DNA of 64,000 bases from Lachnospiraceae bacterium UBA7202 (GTDB taxonomy: Bacteria; Bacillota; Clostridia; Lachnospirales; Lachnospiraceae), in assembly GCA_002490705.1 (NCBI GenBank), contig DKUO01000014.1, positions 1-64,000 on the forward strand, written 5' to 3'. Shown here one piece after another: positions 1 to 8,650 of this stretch (the first letter of the stretch is position 1; each line of letters opens with the position of its first letter). The position numbers and the translations under genes were made by a program. The notes beneath the pieces are model-generated. The model was not told the DNA's origin. It was given only the letters and a program-made list of their open reading frames with translations, and made no database searches.

Positions 1-16
1 AGGAATGGATATAAAA

Positions 17-970
17 ATGAAAAAGGATAGTAAGATCACGGGAACAGCGAGAAAGATCATTGCGATAAGCGCGATAGCGGCGGTTGGCATTGGCGCCACG
101 GCCTGCGGGAACGCGGACGCGGCAGGCGGCGCGGCGATACAGGCGCAGGCAAAGAACGGGGCCGCAGGAAATGAAGCGGCACAGCAGACAGCGGAGGGCG
201 TTGCCAAAATTACGGTGGCGTATGACCAGGCCTACAAGCCCTATGATTTTACCAACGAAAACGGAGAATCCGACGGTTACGAAGTGGCAGTGTTAAAGGC
301 GGTTGACGAGCTGCTCCCCCAGTATGAGTTTGAGTATGTGGGAACAACGAACGATGACCTTTTGATCGGTATCGAGTCGGGCAAATATGACGTCGGAATA
401 AAGGGCGTCTGGTGGACAAAGGAGCGGTCTGAAAAGTTCGTGTTTCCACAGCACTATATCGGAACAAGTATTATAGGAATCGTCATTCGCAGCGAGGATG
501 CGGATAAAATCAAAGATCTGGATTCCTTTGCGGCATACAGCGGCAATCTGGTTCCCATCGGGGCGCAGAACGCACAGTATACGATTGTGGACAATTATAA
601 TAAAAGCCACCCGGAACAGCCCATTAACCTGATTGCGGGAGATCAGTTCGGGGCGGCGGACGGATACCAGTGGGTGCTGGAAGGCAGATACGACGCTCAT
701 ATTGATATCAAAACATCTTTTGGGGCGAATGTATTGGCCGAAGACGGTGAGTACCACGATCTGGCGGATAAGCTGACCTACATCGACTACGAGGGGATTC
801 CCACATGGCCATTGTTTAGCAACGATAATCAGGCGCTTGCGGACGCTTACGACGAGGCATGGGAGAAGCTTGAGGCGGACGGTACGCTTGAAAAATTACA
901 GCAGGAATACTTTGGGTACAATCTGTTTGATTATGTGCCGGAAGGGTATCAGATCGGCGACGATTTATAA
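17..970 (+). CDS. Amino-acid ABC transporter substrate-binding lipoprotein
   Basis: Extracytoplasmic receptor (SBP_bac_3 family) of a polar amino-acid ABC importer. The 317-residue product has a basic N-terminus, a hydrophobic stretch at about residues 14-29 and a lipobox-like ATAC with Cys30, so it is probably a lipid-anchored receptor. An Ala/Gly/Gln-rich linker (about 31-65) precedes the mature domain, which opens with the family's AYDQAYKPYDF strand. I prefer the ATG at 17 over the in-frame ATG at 5, because AGGA at 1-4 touches the earlier start. The gene lies directly upstream of two permease genes and an ATPase gene, which together complete the importer. The lipobox is weak (no Leu at -3). 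The exact substrate (for example cystine, glutamine or arginine) cannot be read from the sequence. Upstream regulation is outside the window. Confidence 0.88.
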   Translation: MKKDSKITGTARKIIAISAIAAVGIGATACGNADAAGGAAIQAQAKNGAAGNEAAQQTAEGVAKITVAYDQAYKPYDFTNENGESDGYEVAVLKAVDELLPQYEFEYVGTTNDDLLIGIESGKYDVGIKGVWWTKERSEKFVFPQHYIGTSIIGIVIRSEDADKIKDLDSFAAYSGNLVPIGAQNAQYTIVDNYNKSHPEQPINLIAGDQFGAADGYQWVLEGRYDAHIDIKTSFGANVLAEDGEYHDLADKLTYIDYEGIPTWPLFSNDNQALADAYDEAWEKLEADGTLEKLQQEYFGYNLFDYVPEGYQIGDDL

Positions 971-1004
971 AAAACAGATCGCCGGATAGAGGAGATTACG
1001 TGTT

Positions 1005-1721
1005 ATGCGCCCATTTCATCCACAATATATTTTAGAAGTGTTACCCCAATTGATCTGGTATTTGCCCGTGACTGTCGCCGTCGTCATTGGAACGGTTTTC
1101 TTCGGCAGCCTGCTCGGAATCCTCCTTGCAGCGGGCAAGGTCAGGAGGGGCAGGGCCGGCCTTGTGCTTGCCAATGTGTACATATATGTGATACGCTGTG
1201 TGCCTTCCATTGTTCTGCTGTTTTTGGTCTACTACGGACTGCCGGAACTGCTTTCGACGTTTGGCATTGATATCAACAGCGCAGGCAAAGGATTTTTTGT
1301 AATCACCACTTTCTCGCTCCTGTTTGGCGCTTCCATGGCGGAGGTGTTTCGCTCCGCCTACGAGGCGGTGGACAGGGGGCAGAGGGAGGCGGCGGTCAGC
1401 ATCGGTCTGACGGAATTTCAGGCATTTTACCGGATTGTCCTGCCGCAGTGTGTGAGGGTGGCAATTCCGAACTTCACCAATGCACTGGTGAATCTGATGA
1501 AGGAAGGATCGCTTGCCTATACCATAGGGCTGATCGACATTATGGGCAAGGGGCAGTTGATCATCGGGCAGAATCACGGCTCCTACAGTCTGGAAATTTA
1601 TCTGGCGCTGTTTTTTCTGTACTGGGTGTTGACGCTTTTGATTGAAAAGGGCGCAGGATTCTCAGAACGGCGGCTGACGCCGGAAAAAAAGCGGGGAGGA
1701 GGTGCGTCGAAATGCATTTAA
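1005..1721 (+). CDS. Amino-acid ABC transporter permease (HisM/GlnP type)
   Basis: Inner-membrane permease of the importer begun by the upstream receptor gene. The 238 residues carry about five hydrophobic helices. The binding-protein-dependent transport signature is seen as EVFRSAYEAVDRGQREAA followed by GLTEFQAFYRIVLPQ, the EAA loop that docks on the ATPase. The ATG at 1005 follows AGAGGAG about ten bases upstream. The last codons overlap the start of the next permease by 10 bp, which suggests translational coupling and a heterodimeric channel. The family assignment is firm; the transported amino acid is not determined. Confidence 0.92.
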   Translation: MRPFHPQYILEVLPQLIWYLPVTVAVVIGTVFFGSLLGILLAAGKVRRGRAGLVLANVYIYVIRCVPSIVLLFLVYYGLPELLSTFGIDINSAGKGFFVITTFSLLFGASMAEVFRSAYEAVDRGQREAAVSIGLTEFQAFYRIVLPQCVRVAIPNFTNALVNLMKEGSLAYTIGLIDIMGKGQLIIGQNHGSYSLEIYLALFFLYWVLTLLIEKGAGFSERRLTPEKKRGGGASKCI

Positions 1722-2425
1722 ATACACAGTTTATGTGGGAAACTTTTCTGGATGTTTTATACGGCATTCCGGTGACGTTAAAAATTGTGGCAGTGACGCT
1801 TTTGGTCTCCGCGCCGTTAGGGTTTTTGATGGCAGTTTCCAAGTCGGGGGAGGGCCGGGTCGGAAGAAGGATCATTGTGGCCTATGTATCCCTGATCCGC
1901 GGGACACCGGTGGTGTTACAGATACTATTCCTCTACAGCCTTCTGCCGACAGCGCTCAACTATCTGATCAAAGAAGTGCTGGGATTAACGTATAACATTT
2001 TTAATCTGGACCCGATTTTTTATGCTTACATCGTATTTATCCTAAACACAACGGCGGTGCTATCGGAGGTGTTTCGGTCGGCGCTCGCTACCGTAAACAG
2101 CGGGCAGAGAGAGGCGGCGCTTGCCATCGGTATGTCAAAAATTCAAGCCTATGTCAGGATTATCATTCCGCAGGCGCTTGTGGCGGCGCTTCCGAATATC
2201 TGTAATACGACAGTCAGTCTTTTAAAGAGTACCTCGCTGGCTTTTATGATGACGGTGAAGGATATTACGGCAATCGCTAAGATAGACGCCTCCTTCGGCT
2301 ATAACTATCTGGAAGCGTATCTGGTTATTTTTATAGTTTATATTTTTCTGTGCAGTGCGGTGCAGGGAGTGTTTCACCTGACAGAGCGGAATGCGGCGGC
2401 CTATAAGAGGCCGGCTGCATCCTGA
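1712..2425 (+). CDS. Amino-acid ABC transporter permease, second subunit
   Basis: Second permease (237 residues) of the same importer, about five membrane helices. The EAA loop is visible as EVFRSALATVNSGQREAA with GMSKIQAYVRIIIPQA. A strong GGGGAGGAGG ribosome site lies inside the end of the previous gene, and the ATG at 1712 overlaps that gene by 10 bp. The two permeases share the EVFRSA..GQREAA block but differ elsewhere, as expected for a heterodimer of the HisQM/GlnP family. The ATPase gene follows 19 bp downstream in the same operon. Confidence 0.92.
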   Translation: MHLNTQFMWETFLDVLYGIPVTLKIVAVTLLVSAPLGFLMAVSKSGEGRVGRRIIVAYVSLIRGTPVVLQILFLYSLLPTALNYLIKEVLGLTYNIFNLDPIFYAYIVFILNTTAVLSEVFRSALATVNSGQREAALAIGMSKIQAYVRIIIPQALVAALPNICNTTVSLLKSTSLAFMMTVKDITAIAKIDASFGYNYLEAYLVIFIVYIFLCSAVQGVFHLTERNAAAYKRPAAS

Positions 2426-2444
2426 AAAGAAAAGGAGAGGGCTT

Positions 2445-3197
2445 ATGTTACAGGTAAAAAATGTGAGGAAGGCTTTCGGGGACAATCAGGTGCTTCGGGG
2501 CGTTGATATAGAGGTGAAAAAAGGGGATATCGTGGTGATTTTAGGGCCAAGCGGTTCGGGAAAGACTACATTTCTGCGATGCCTGAATTTTCTGGAACGG
2601 GCGGATGGCGGTTTTATGGAATTTGACGATATCCATACGGAATTGAAGAGCGCATCCAAGACGGTTGTTTCCAAGGTGAGAAAAAAGACGGCTTTTGTCT
2701 TCCAGAATTATAATCTGTTCCAGAATAAGACGGCGTTACAGAATGTGATGGAGGGACTTACCGTGGCAAGAAAGGTGCCTAAGGCGGAGGCGCTTGCACG
2801 GGCGAAGGCAGCGCTTGATAAGGTGGGGCTCTCGGAGCGCTACGACTATTATCCCTCACAGCTGTCCGGCGGCCAGCAGCAACGGGTCGGCATCGCCAGA
2901 GCCATTGCGGTCAATCCTGACGTGCTGCTCTTTGACGAGCCCACCTCCGCGCTGGATCCGGAGCTGATCGGGGAGGTGCTTGCCGTAATGAAGAAGCTGG
3001 CAAAAGAGGGGGCGACTATGATCGTCGTCACCCATGAGATGTCGTTTGCGCAGGAGGTGGCAAACAAGGTAATCTTCATGGACGGGGGCGTGATTGTGGA
3101 GCAGGGCAGTGCAAAGCAAATATTTACAACACCGAAAGAGGAGCGGACGATACAGTTTCTGCGTCGTGTGCTTAAGGATTATGACTATGTAATTTAG
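2445..3197 (+). CDS. Amino-acid ABC transporter ATP-binding protein (GlnQ type)
   Basis: Cytoplasmic ATPase that powers the importer, 250 residues, the usual length of the GlnQ/HisP family. Walker A is GPSGSGKTT at residues 34-42, the Q-loop is FVFQNYNLF, the signature is LSGGQQQR, Walker B is VLLFDEPTSALDPE, and the switch histidine is in VVTHEM. The ATG at 2445 is chosen because AAAGGAGAGG lies just upstream. An in-frame ATG at 2391 lies inside the preceding gene and would add 18 unconserved residues. Last gene of the four-gene operon. I see no clear terminator before the next gene. Confidence 0.94.
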   Translation: MLQVKNVRKAFGDNQVLRGVDIEVKKGDIVVILGPSGSGKTTFLRCLNFLERADGGFMEFDDIHTELKSASKTVVSKVRKKTAFVFQNYNLFQNKTALQNVMEGLTVARKVPKAEALARAKAALDKVGLSERYDYYPSQLSGGQQQRVGIARAIAVNPDVLLFDEPTSALDPELIGEVLAVMKKLAKEGATMIVVTHEMSFAQEVANKVIFMDGGVIVEQGSAKQIFTTPKEERTIQFLRRVLKDYDYVI

Positions 3198-3289
3198 GAA
3201 GAAATTTCCAGGCAAAAAGGCAAAACTTTTTCTGTACATTTCCGTGAGTCCATGATATAGTTGTTAAGAACGGTTACATAATATGACAT

Positions 3290-3311
3290 TTTGTAACAAA
3301 TTTGTAACAAA
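3290..3311. repeat. Tandem TTTGTAACAAA motif upstream of lysozyme gene
   Basis: The 11-mer TTTGTAACAAA occurs twice back to back (3290-3300 and 3301-3311). Each copy is itself an inverted repeat (TTTGT-A-ACAAA), about 65 bp before the lysozyme start. This resembles a paired regulator site, but no regulator is identified and no convincing -35/-10 pair is fixed here. The rest of the 178-bp gap (3198-3375) shows nothing else I can name. Confidence 0.4.
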
Positions 3312-3375
3312 GATCCCTCGGGAACTGTCGTATGGATAACCGTTAAAACAGAGGAAAAAGGAACGGAAGGTACAA

Positions 3376-4749
3376 ATGATAAAGCATAAAAAGGAATTGT
3401 TACATAAAATTAACAAAGGGGTCAAACAGATTACGGCGCTGTGCCTTGCCGGGGCGCTGGCATTTGTGCCGGGGCTTCGCGTGGAAGCGGTGGGAGCCGG
3501 CAGTTCCATTGCCAGAGGGATTGACGTTTCCAAGCACAATCTGGGCATTGACTGGAGTCAGGTGCCCTCCTCGGGGGTATCCTTTGTCTTCGTAAAAGCG
3601 GGCAGCACCAATTCGGGCATTGACCCTTATTTTGACGCGAATATGCGCGGCGCCAATGCGGCGGGTCTTCGAACCGGCGTATATCTTTATTCTTATGCGA
3701 ACAGCGTGGAGGAGGCAAAGAATGAGGCAAACCAGCTGATACAGTGGATCGGCAATTATACGGTCAGCTATCCGGTGGTCTATGATGTGGAGGCGCCCAA
3801 TCACAAAAATATGTCTCAGGCGCAGTTACAGGAAATGATCAACGCGTTTTGTTCTGTTATTGAAGCAAACGGCTATTATCCGGTGGTCTATTCCAGCAGG
3901 AACATGTTCCGGGATAAGATCGGAAACATCGGCTATGACAAGTGGGTGGCTCAGTACGCGGATTCTCTTGAGTATAACGGCGGCGCCGCTTTCTGGCAGA
4001 ATACTTCCCACGGAAGTGTGCCGGGGATCCCGACCAGAGTGGATATGAACTACCAGTTTAAGGATTATTCTTCCATTATCGTGGCGGACGGTTTTGCATC
4101 GCGCGGGGATCAGACGGTGTTCTACGCAGGTTACCGGATGCAGAGGAACGGCTGGGTAAATTGGGCGGACAACAGATATCATCTGGATGAGAGCGGTTTT
4201 GTGCAGAAGGGCTGCTGGTTCGAAGATGAGACGGGACGGTATTTCCTGGCGACGCAGGACGGACATGCCCTGCGGGATGCGGTGACGATTGAGGGACAGG
4301 ATTATTATTTTGATGCAAACGGCGTGATGCAGAGAGGTTTGCTTACCAGACCGGACGGGAATTTATACTATTATGATCCGGCGACCGGCGCATTACAGAG
4401 AAACGTGGCCGTGACTGTGGACGGCATAAACTATACGGTTGATGGAAACGGCGTGGCAGTAGAGGAAATACCTGTTTCGGATGCCTATGATAATGTGGCA
4501 TTTAACGCCTCCTATTATGCAAGAAATAACCCGGATGTGTACGCATCCTGCGGCAGTGATGCCAAGGCGCTGTACGATCATTTTATGAACAGCGGCATAA
4601 AAGAGGGCAGACAGTCTTCCGAACAGTTCAGTATCAATGCTTATAAGGAAAACAATCCGGATTTGGCGGAGGCTTTTGGTGATGATTTAATGAAGTATTA
4701 CGAGCATTACATTGACTGTGGGGCGAATGAGGGCCGTGTGTCAAAATAG
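3376..4749 (+). CDS. Secreted GH25 lysozyme with cell-wall-binding repeats
   Basis: Peptidoglycan muramidase, 457 residues. A basic start and hydrophobic segment (about residues 15-32) ending near VEA look like a signal peptide. The GH25 domain runs from about 46 to 232: it begins with GIDVSKHN (Asp50) and contains the acidic pair in VVYDVEAPN (Asp137, Glu139), matching the family's catalytic residues. Residues of about 245-365 hold choline/glucan-binding-like repeats with Trp/Tyr and YYFDANG-type units. The last about 80 residues contain two copies of a YARNNPDVYAS-type repeat ending in EGR, a module I know from surface proteins but not with a defined function. Probable roles are wall turnover or lysis of neighbours. 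Stands alone between the ABC operon and a terminator at 4799. Confidence 0.9.
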   Translation: MIKHKKELLHKINKGVKQITALCLAGALAFVPGLRVEAVGAGSSIARGIDVSKHNLGIDWSQVPSSGVSFVFVKAGSTNSGIDPYFDANMRGANAAGLRTGVYLYSYANSVEEAKNEANQLIQWIGNYTVSYPVVYDVEAPNHKNMSQAQLQEMINAFCSVIEANGYYPVVYSSRNMFRDKIGNIGYDKWVAQYADSLEYNGGAAFWQNTSHGSVPGIPTRVDMNYQFKDYSSIIVADGFASRGDQTVFYAGYRMQRNGWVNWADNRYHLDESGFVQKGCWFEDETGRYFLATQDGHALRDAVTIEGQDYYFDANGVMQRGLLTRPDGNLYYYDPATGALQRNVAVTVDGINYTVDGNGVAVEEIPVSDAYDNVAFNASYYARNNPDVYASCGSDAKALYDHFMNSGIKEGRQSSEQFSINAYKENNPDLAEAFGDDLMKYYEHYIDCGANEGRVSK

Positions 4750-4798
4750 GAACAGTTGTTAAAACATGACAGAAAATAATATATGACAGCAGACAGCG

Positions 4799-4823
4799 GA
4801 GCCGCTTCGGTAGGAAGCGGCTC
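4799..4823 (+). terminator. Rho-independent terminator-like hairpin after lysozyme gene
   Basis: Perfect 10-bp stem GAGCCGCTTC/GAAGCGGCTC around a 5-base loop, starting 50 bp after the lysozyme stop. The following tract TGTTTCCGTT is only moderately U-rich, so termination may be incomplete. Confidence 0.65.
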
Positions 4824-4844
4824 TGTTTCCGTTAAAAAAATCTC

Positions 4845-4873
4845 TTTTAAATATACCTGTCATGGTATATAAT
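4845..4873 (+). promoter_or_regulatory. Promoter with palindromic operator-like site before the zf-HC2/polA operon
   Basis: A clear -10 TATAAT (4868-4873) is paired at 17 bp with a weak -35 TTTTAA (4845-4850). A perfect inverted repeat, ATATACC-TGTCAT-GGTATAT (4851-4870), fills the spacer and enters the -10. A protein bound there would block RNA polymerase, so this looks like an operator. The regulator is unknown. Confidence 0.5.
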
Positions 4874-4927
4874 AAAATCTGTATGGGCGCGTGAGAGCGT
4901 GGCCTGTCAGAAAGGCGTGGGCGGGTA

Positions 4928-5248
4928 ATGAACTGTAAAGAGGCAGAGAAGAAAATACCGGCCTTCCTGAACGATGAATTGGATGGAAGGGGCCTAGCGG
5001 AGTTTGTGGAACATATTGAGGACTGTCCGGAATGCATGGAGGAATTATCCATCCAGTTTCTGGTGGCGGAGGGTATGGAACAGCTTGAGCAGGGTAATAA
5101 TTTTAATCTACAGGAAGCGCTTACGTCGAAGCTTGAAAATGCGGATTACAGGATTCGCATTAACCGTGTTTTGAGGCATGTCCTTTTGATATTGGAGGCC
5201 GCTGTTGCGGCGGCGATTATCGCAGCGGTGATCATCGTGTCCATGTGA
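4928..5248 (+). CDS. Zinc-finger anti-sigma-like membrane protein (zf-HC2)
   Basis: A 106-residue protein with an N-terminal ZAS/zf-HC2 zinc site: Cys3 plus HIEDCPEC (His-x3-Cys-x2-Cys), the hallmark of anti-sigma factors of ECF sigma proteins. The C-terminus is a single hydrophobic helix (about residues 82-105), so the zinc domain is tethered to the membrane with the N-terminus inside. No sigma-factor gene lies next to it; polA follows 53 bp downstream. It could bind a distant sigma factor or be an orphan ZAS protein. The start ATG follows GGGCGGGTA. Expression is probably from the palindrome-containing promoter at 4845. Confidence 0.75.
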   Translation: MNCKEAEKKIPAFLNDELDGRGLAEFVEHIEDCPECMEELSIQFLVAEGMEQLEQGNNFNLQEALTSKLENADYRIRINRVLRHVLLILEAAVAAAIIAAVIIVSM

Positions 5249-5301
5249 CCGACGCACATCGGCGATTTGATGAAAGAAACAGGCAGAAAGGTTTAAGGCA
5301 T

Positions 5302-8034
5302 ATGGCTTTGAAGCTGGTATTGATAGACGGACACAGCATACTGAACAGAGCGTTTTACGGCGTGCCGGAGCTGACTAACGGGCAGGGACTGCACACCAAC
5401 GCGGTATATGGTTTCCTGAATATTATGTTTAAGATTCTGGAGGAGGAGCAGGCGGATTATCTGGCGGTGGCCTTTGACGTTCATGCTCCCACGTTCCGCC
5501 ATGAGATCTATAAGGAGTACAAGGGCACGAGAAAGCCTATGCCCACGGAATTGCGGGAACAGGTGCCTGTGATGAAGCAGATGCTTCAGGCCATGAAAAT
5601 CTGTGTGGTAGAGCAGGCAGGATTGGAAGCGGACGATATTCTGGGAACCATTGCGAAGCGGGCTGAAAGGGAAGGAATGGAGGTCTCTCTGGTTTCGGGA
5701 GACAGGGATCTGCTACAGGTAGCCACGGATCACATTCGAATCAGGATTCCCAAGACAAAAGCCGGCAGAACACAGATTGAAGATTACTATGCAAAGGATG
5801 TGGAGGCCGCCTATCAGGTAAATCCCATTCAATTTATTGATTTGAAAGCGCTTATGGGGGATACGGCGGACAATATTCCCGGCGTGCCTAAGGTGGGCGA
5901 GAAGACGGCCACGGAACTGATGGTGACCTACGGCTCTCTGGACAATATCTACGCGCACGTGGAGGAGATTTCCAAAAAGTCGATCCGGGAATCCCTGATC
6001 GCGAACAGGGAACTTGCGGACCTGAGCAAGGTGCTTGCCACGATCAATGTGGACGCTGAGATCACCTTTGATTTTGCACAGGCGAAGATGGGGGACTTTT
6101 ATACCGAGGAAGCCTATGTGCTCTGCAAACAGCTGGAATTTAAAAATATCCTTTCCCGGTTTGCAAAGGATGTGGCCGTGGCTAACGGGCAGGAGGAATA
6201 CTTCCGCACTGTGACGGATTTTGCGCAGGCGGAGGCGCTCTTTGAGGCGTGCAGGGAGCGCGGCGCAAAGACGCCGGGCGGCTGTGAGATTGGTCTCGCC
6301 ATCTTTGCTGACAGGACGGAGGACGGGCCTGTCTGTATGGGAATTGCCCTTGCGGCGGGGGAGAAGGATGTGGCTTTTATTCCCTGTCAGGGAAGTGTGA
6401 ACGCCGATTATCTGTGGGATCGTCTTGTGGCTCTGAATAGGGATGAGTTATGTAAACTAAATGTATTCGATATCAAATCCGCCTATGGCATGATGGAAGA
6501 ACGCGGCGAAGAGAGCATGTGGCGGGATGCGGCGGGAAAGCAGGATGTGCTTTGCCCTTATAGAGAAAAAAGGTACTTTGACATTCTGATCGCGGCCTAT
6601 CTTTTAAATCCGCTGAAAAGCGACTATCAGACGGAGGATATTGCCGGGGAGTATCTGGGGCTTACCATTTCCGACCGGGCGCAGGTATGCGGTAAGGGTA
6701 CTTACGCGGCGGCCTATGAGAAGACCCCGGAGGAGTTTGCACAGTATGCCTGCTATCAGGCTTATGTGTGCCTTGCGGCGGCGCGTGTGTTGGGAGAGAA
6801 GCTGACGGAGCAGGGGATGGACAAGTTGTTTTATGAAGTCGAAATGCCTCTTTCCAGAGTGCTTTATGATATGGAGCAGGCAGGCGTCCGGGTGCAGCCT
6901 GAGGAATTAAAGACCTACGGGGAGGCGCTTACCGGAAGGATTACAGAACTGGAACAGGCAGTTTACCGGCAGGCGGATTGTACCTTTAACATCAATTCCC
7001 CCAAACAGCTTGCGGAAGTTCTCTTTGAGAAGATGGGGATTAAAGGGGGCAAAAAGACGAAGACGGGATATTCCACGGCAGCGGATGTGCTGGAGAAGCT
7101 GGCGCCGGATTATCCGATCGTTTCCGATATATTGGAGTACAGGGGACTGATGAAGTTAAAGTCCACCTATGCGGAGGGGCTGGCGGCCTGTATTGCGAAG
7201 GATGGCAGGATTCACTCCACCTTCAATCAGACCATCACCGCCACGGGAAGGATCAGCTCCACAGAGCCGAATTTACAGAACATTCCCATGCGCATGGAGC
7301 TGGGGCGGCGGATCCGCAAGGTGTTTGTGCCGGAGGAGAACTGCGTTTTCATGGATGCGGATTATTCTCAGATTGAACTGCGGATTCTGGCGCATATGTC
7401 TGATGATAAGCAACTGATCGAGGCCTATCGCATGGATGAGGATATTCACAGGATTACCGCATCCAAGGTATTTCACACCCCCTTTGAAGAGGTGACAGAC
7501 CTACAGAGGCGAAATGCCAAAGCCGTCAATTTCGGCATTGTTTACGGCATCAGTTCCTTCGGCCTGAGTCAGGATCTGAGTATTTCCAAGAAGGAGGCTG
7601 CCGAGTATATTGAGCAATACTTTGAAACCTATCCGGGGGTAAAACAATTTTTGGACCGGATGGTGGAAGAGGCCAAGGAGAAGGGCTATGTGACCACGAT
7701 GTACGGACGCAGGCGGCCCATCCCGGAGCTATCCTCCAATAATTTCATGCAGCGGTCTTTCGGTGAGCGGGTGGCCATGAATTCGCCCATTCAGGGAACG
7801 GCGGCTGACATTATGAAAATCGCCATGATCCGTGTGTGGGAGAAGCTGCACAGGGAACAGCTGCAATCGCGCCTGATTTTGCAGGTTCACGACGAGCTGC
7901 TGATCGAGACCTGTGCCGGGGAGGAAGAGCAGGTGCGGCGGATTCTCACGGAGCAGATGCAGCAGGCGGCAGAGTTGTCGGTGGTTCTGGAAATCGATCT
8001 GCATACGGGGACAGACTGGTATGAGGCAAAGTGA
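5302..8034 (+). CDS. polA: DNA polymerase I
   Basis: Replicative gap-filling and repair polymerase, 910 residues. Residues 1 to about 290 form the 5'-nuclease domain (LVLIDGHSILNRAF; LEADDILGTIAKRAE; LMGDTADNIPGVPKVGEKTA). The middle 3'-5' exonuclease-like domain has lost the DxE motif (the corresponding strand reads CEIGLAIFA), so proofreading is predicted absent, as in many Firmicutes. The polymerase domain carries motif A DADYSQIELR, motif B RRNAKAVNFGIVYG and motif C QVHDELLIE. I chose the ATG at 5302, which follows AAGG and starts directly with the nuclease strand; an upstream ATG at 5245 overlaps the previous stop and adds 19 unconserved residues. coaE follows 7 bp later. Confidence 0.97.
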   Translation: MALKLVLIDGHSILNRAFYGVPELTNGQGLHTNAVYGFLNIMFKILEEEQADYLAVAFDVHAPTFRHEIYKEYKGTRKPMPTELREQVPVMKQMLQAMKICVVEQAGLEADDILGTIAKRAEREGMEVSLVSGDRDLLQVATDHIRIRIPKTKAGRTQIEDYYAKDVEAAYQVNPIQFIDLKALMGDTADNIPGVPKVGEKTATELMVTYGSLDNIYAHVEEISKKSIRESLIANRELADLSKVLATINVDAEITFDFAQAKMGDFYTEEAYVLCKQLEFKNILSRFAKDVAVANGQEEYFRTVTDFAQAEALFEACRERGAKTPGGCEIGLAIFADRTEDGPVCMGIALAAGEKDVAFIPCQGSVNADYLWDRLVALNRDELCKLNVFDIKSAYGMMEERGEESMWRDAAGKQDVLCPYREKRYFDILIAAYLLNPLKSDYQTEDIAGEYLGLTISDRAQVCGKGTYAAAYEKTPEEFAQYACYQAYVCLAAARVLGEKLTEQGMDKLFYEVEMPLSRVLYDMEQAGVRVQPEELKTYGEALTGRITELEQAVYRQADCTFNINSPKQLAEVLFEKMGIKGGKKTKTGYSTAADVLEKLAPDYPIVSDILEYRGLMKLKSTYAEGLAACIAKDGRIHSTFNQTITATGRISSTEPNLQNIPMRMELGRRIRKVFVPEENCVFMDADYSQIELRILAHMSDDKQLIEAYRMDEDIHRITASKVFHTPFEEVTDLQRRNAKAVNFGIVYGISSFGLSQDLSISKKEAAEYIEQYFETYPGVKQFLDRMVEEAKEKGYVTTMYGRRRPIPELSSNNFMQRSFGERVAMNSPIQGTAADIMKIAMIRVWEKLHREQLQSRLILQVHDELLIETCAGEEEQVRRILTEQMQQAAELSVVLEIDLHTGTDWYEAK

Positions 8035-8041
8035 TAAACGT

Positions 8042-8650
8042 ATGAAAGTAATCGGAGTCACGGGCGGCGTGGGAGCCGGGAAATCGGAAGTGCTCGCCTG
8101 GATTGCAGGGCGTTCGGACTGCCGGGTGATTATGGCGGATCAGGTAGCGCACCGGTTGGAGGAGCCCGGTGGAGTCTGTTATGAACCACTGTTAGCCCTT
8201 CTGGGGGATGACGTGTTGGATTCCGAAGGCAGGATTGATAAACGGAAGATGGCGGCAAAGATTTTTGCCGACGAGACGCTCCTCAAAGGGGTGAACGGGA
8301 TTGTGCATCCGGCGGTGAAAGCCTATCTGACGGCACAGATCGACAAAGAACGGGCGGCAGAGAAACTAAAATTCCTGTTTATCGAAGCGGCTCTTCTGAT
8401 TGAGGAAGGGTATGCCGGGATTGTGGATGAGCTGTGGTACATTCATGCCGGGGAAGAGGTCAGGCGGCAGAGGCTGAAAAGCAGCAGGGGATACACGGAT
8501 GAGAAAATCGATTCCATTTTGAAAAGCCAGCTTTCGGAGGAGGAATTCCGAAAGCACTGCGCTGTGGTGATAGAAAACAACGGAACGCTTCAAGGCGTTT
8601 ACACACAAATAGAGAAAGAATTGGGGGAAGATCAGTGGCAGAAGCAATGA
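8042..8650 (+). CDS. coaE: Dephospho-CoA kinase
   Basis: Phosphorylates the 3'-hydroxyl of dephospho-CoA, the last step of coenzyme A synthesis. 202 residues, normal family length. P-loop GGVGAGKS at residues 8-15, then the CoaE hallmarks DQVAHRLEEPG, GIVHPAVKAY and FIEAALLIEEGY. The ATG at 8042 lies 7 bp after the polA stop; an alternative ATG at 8021 would overlap polA by 14 bp. Either way the gene is coupled to polA translation. The polA-coaE order is a common Firmicutes arrangement. The end overlaps the GTG start of the FtsA-like gene by 16 bp. Confidence 0.94.
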   Translation: MKVIGVTGGVGAGKSEVLAWIAGRSDCRVIMADQVAHRLEEPGGVCYEPLLALLGDDVLDSEGRIDKRKMAAKIFADETLLKGVNGIVHPAVKAYLTAQIDKERAAEKLKFLFIEAALLIEEGYAGIVDELWYIHAGEEVRRQRLKSSRGYTDEKIDSILKSQLSEEEFRKHCAVVIENNGTLQGVYTQIEKELGEDQWQKQ

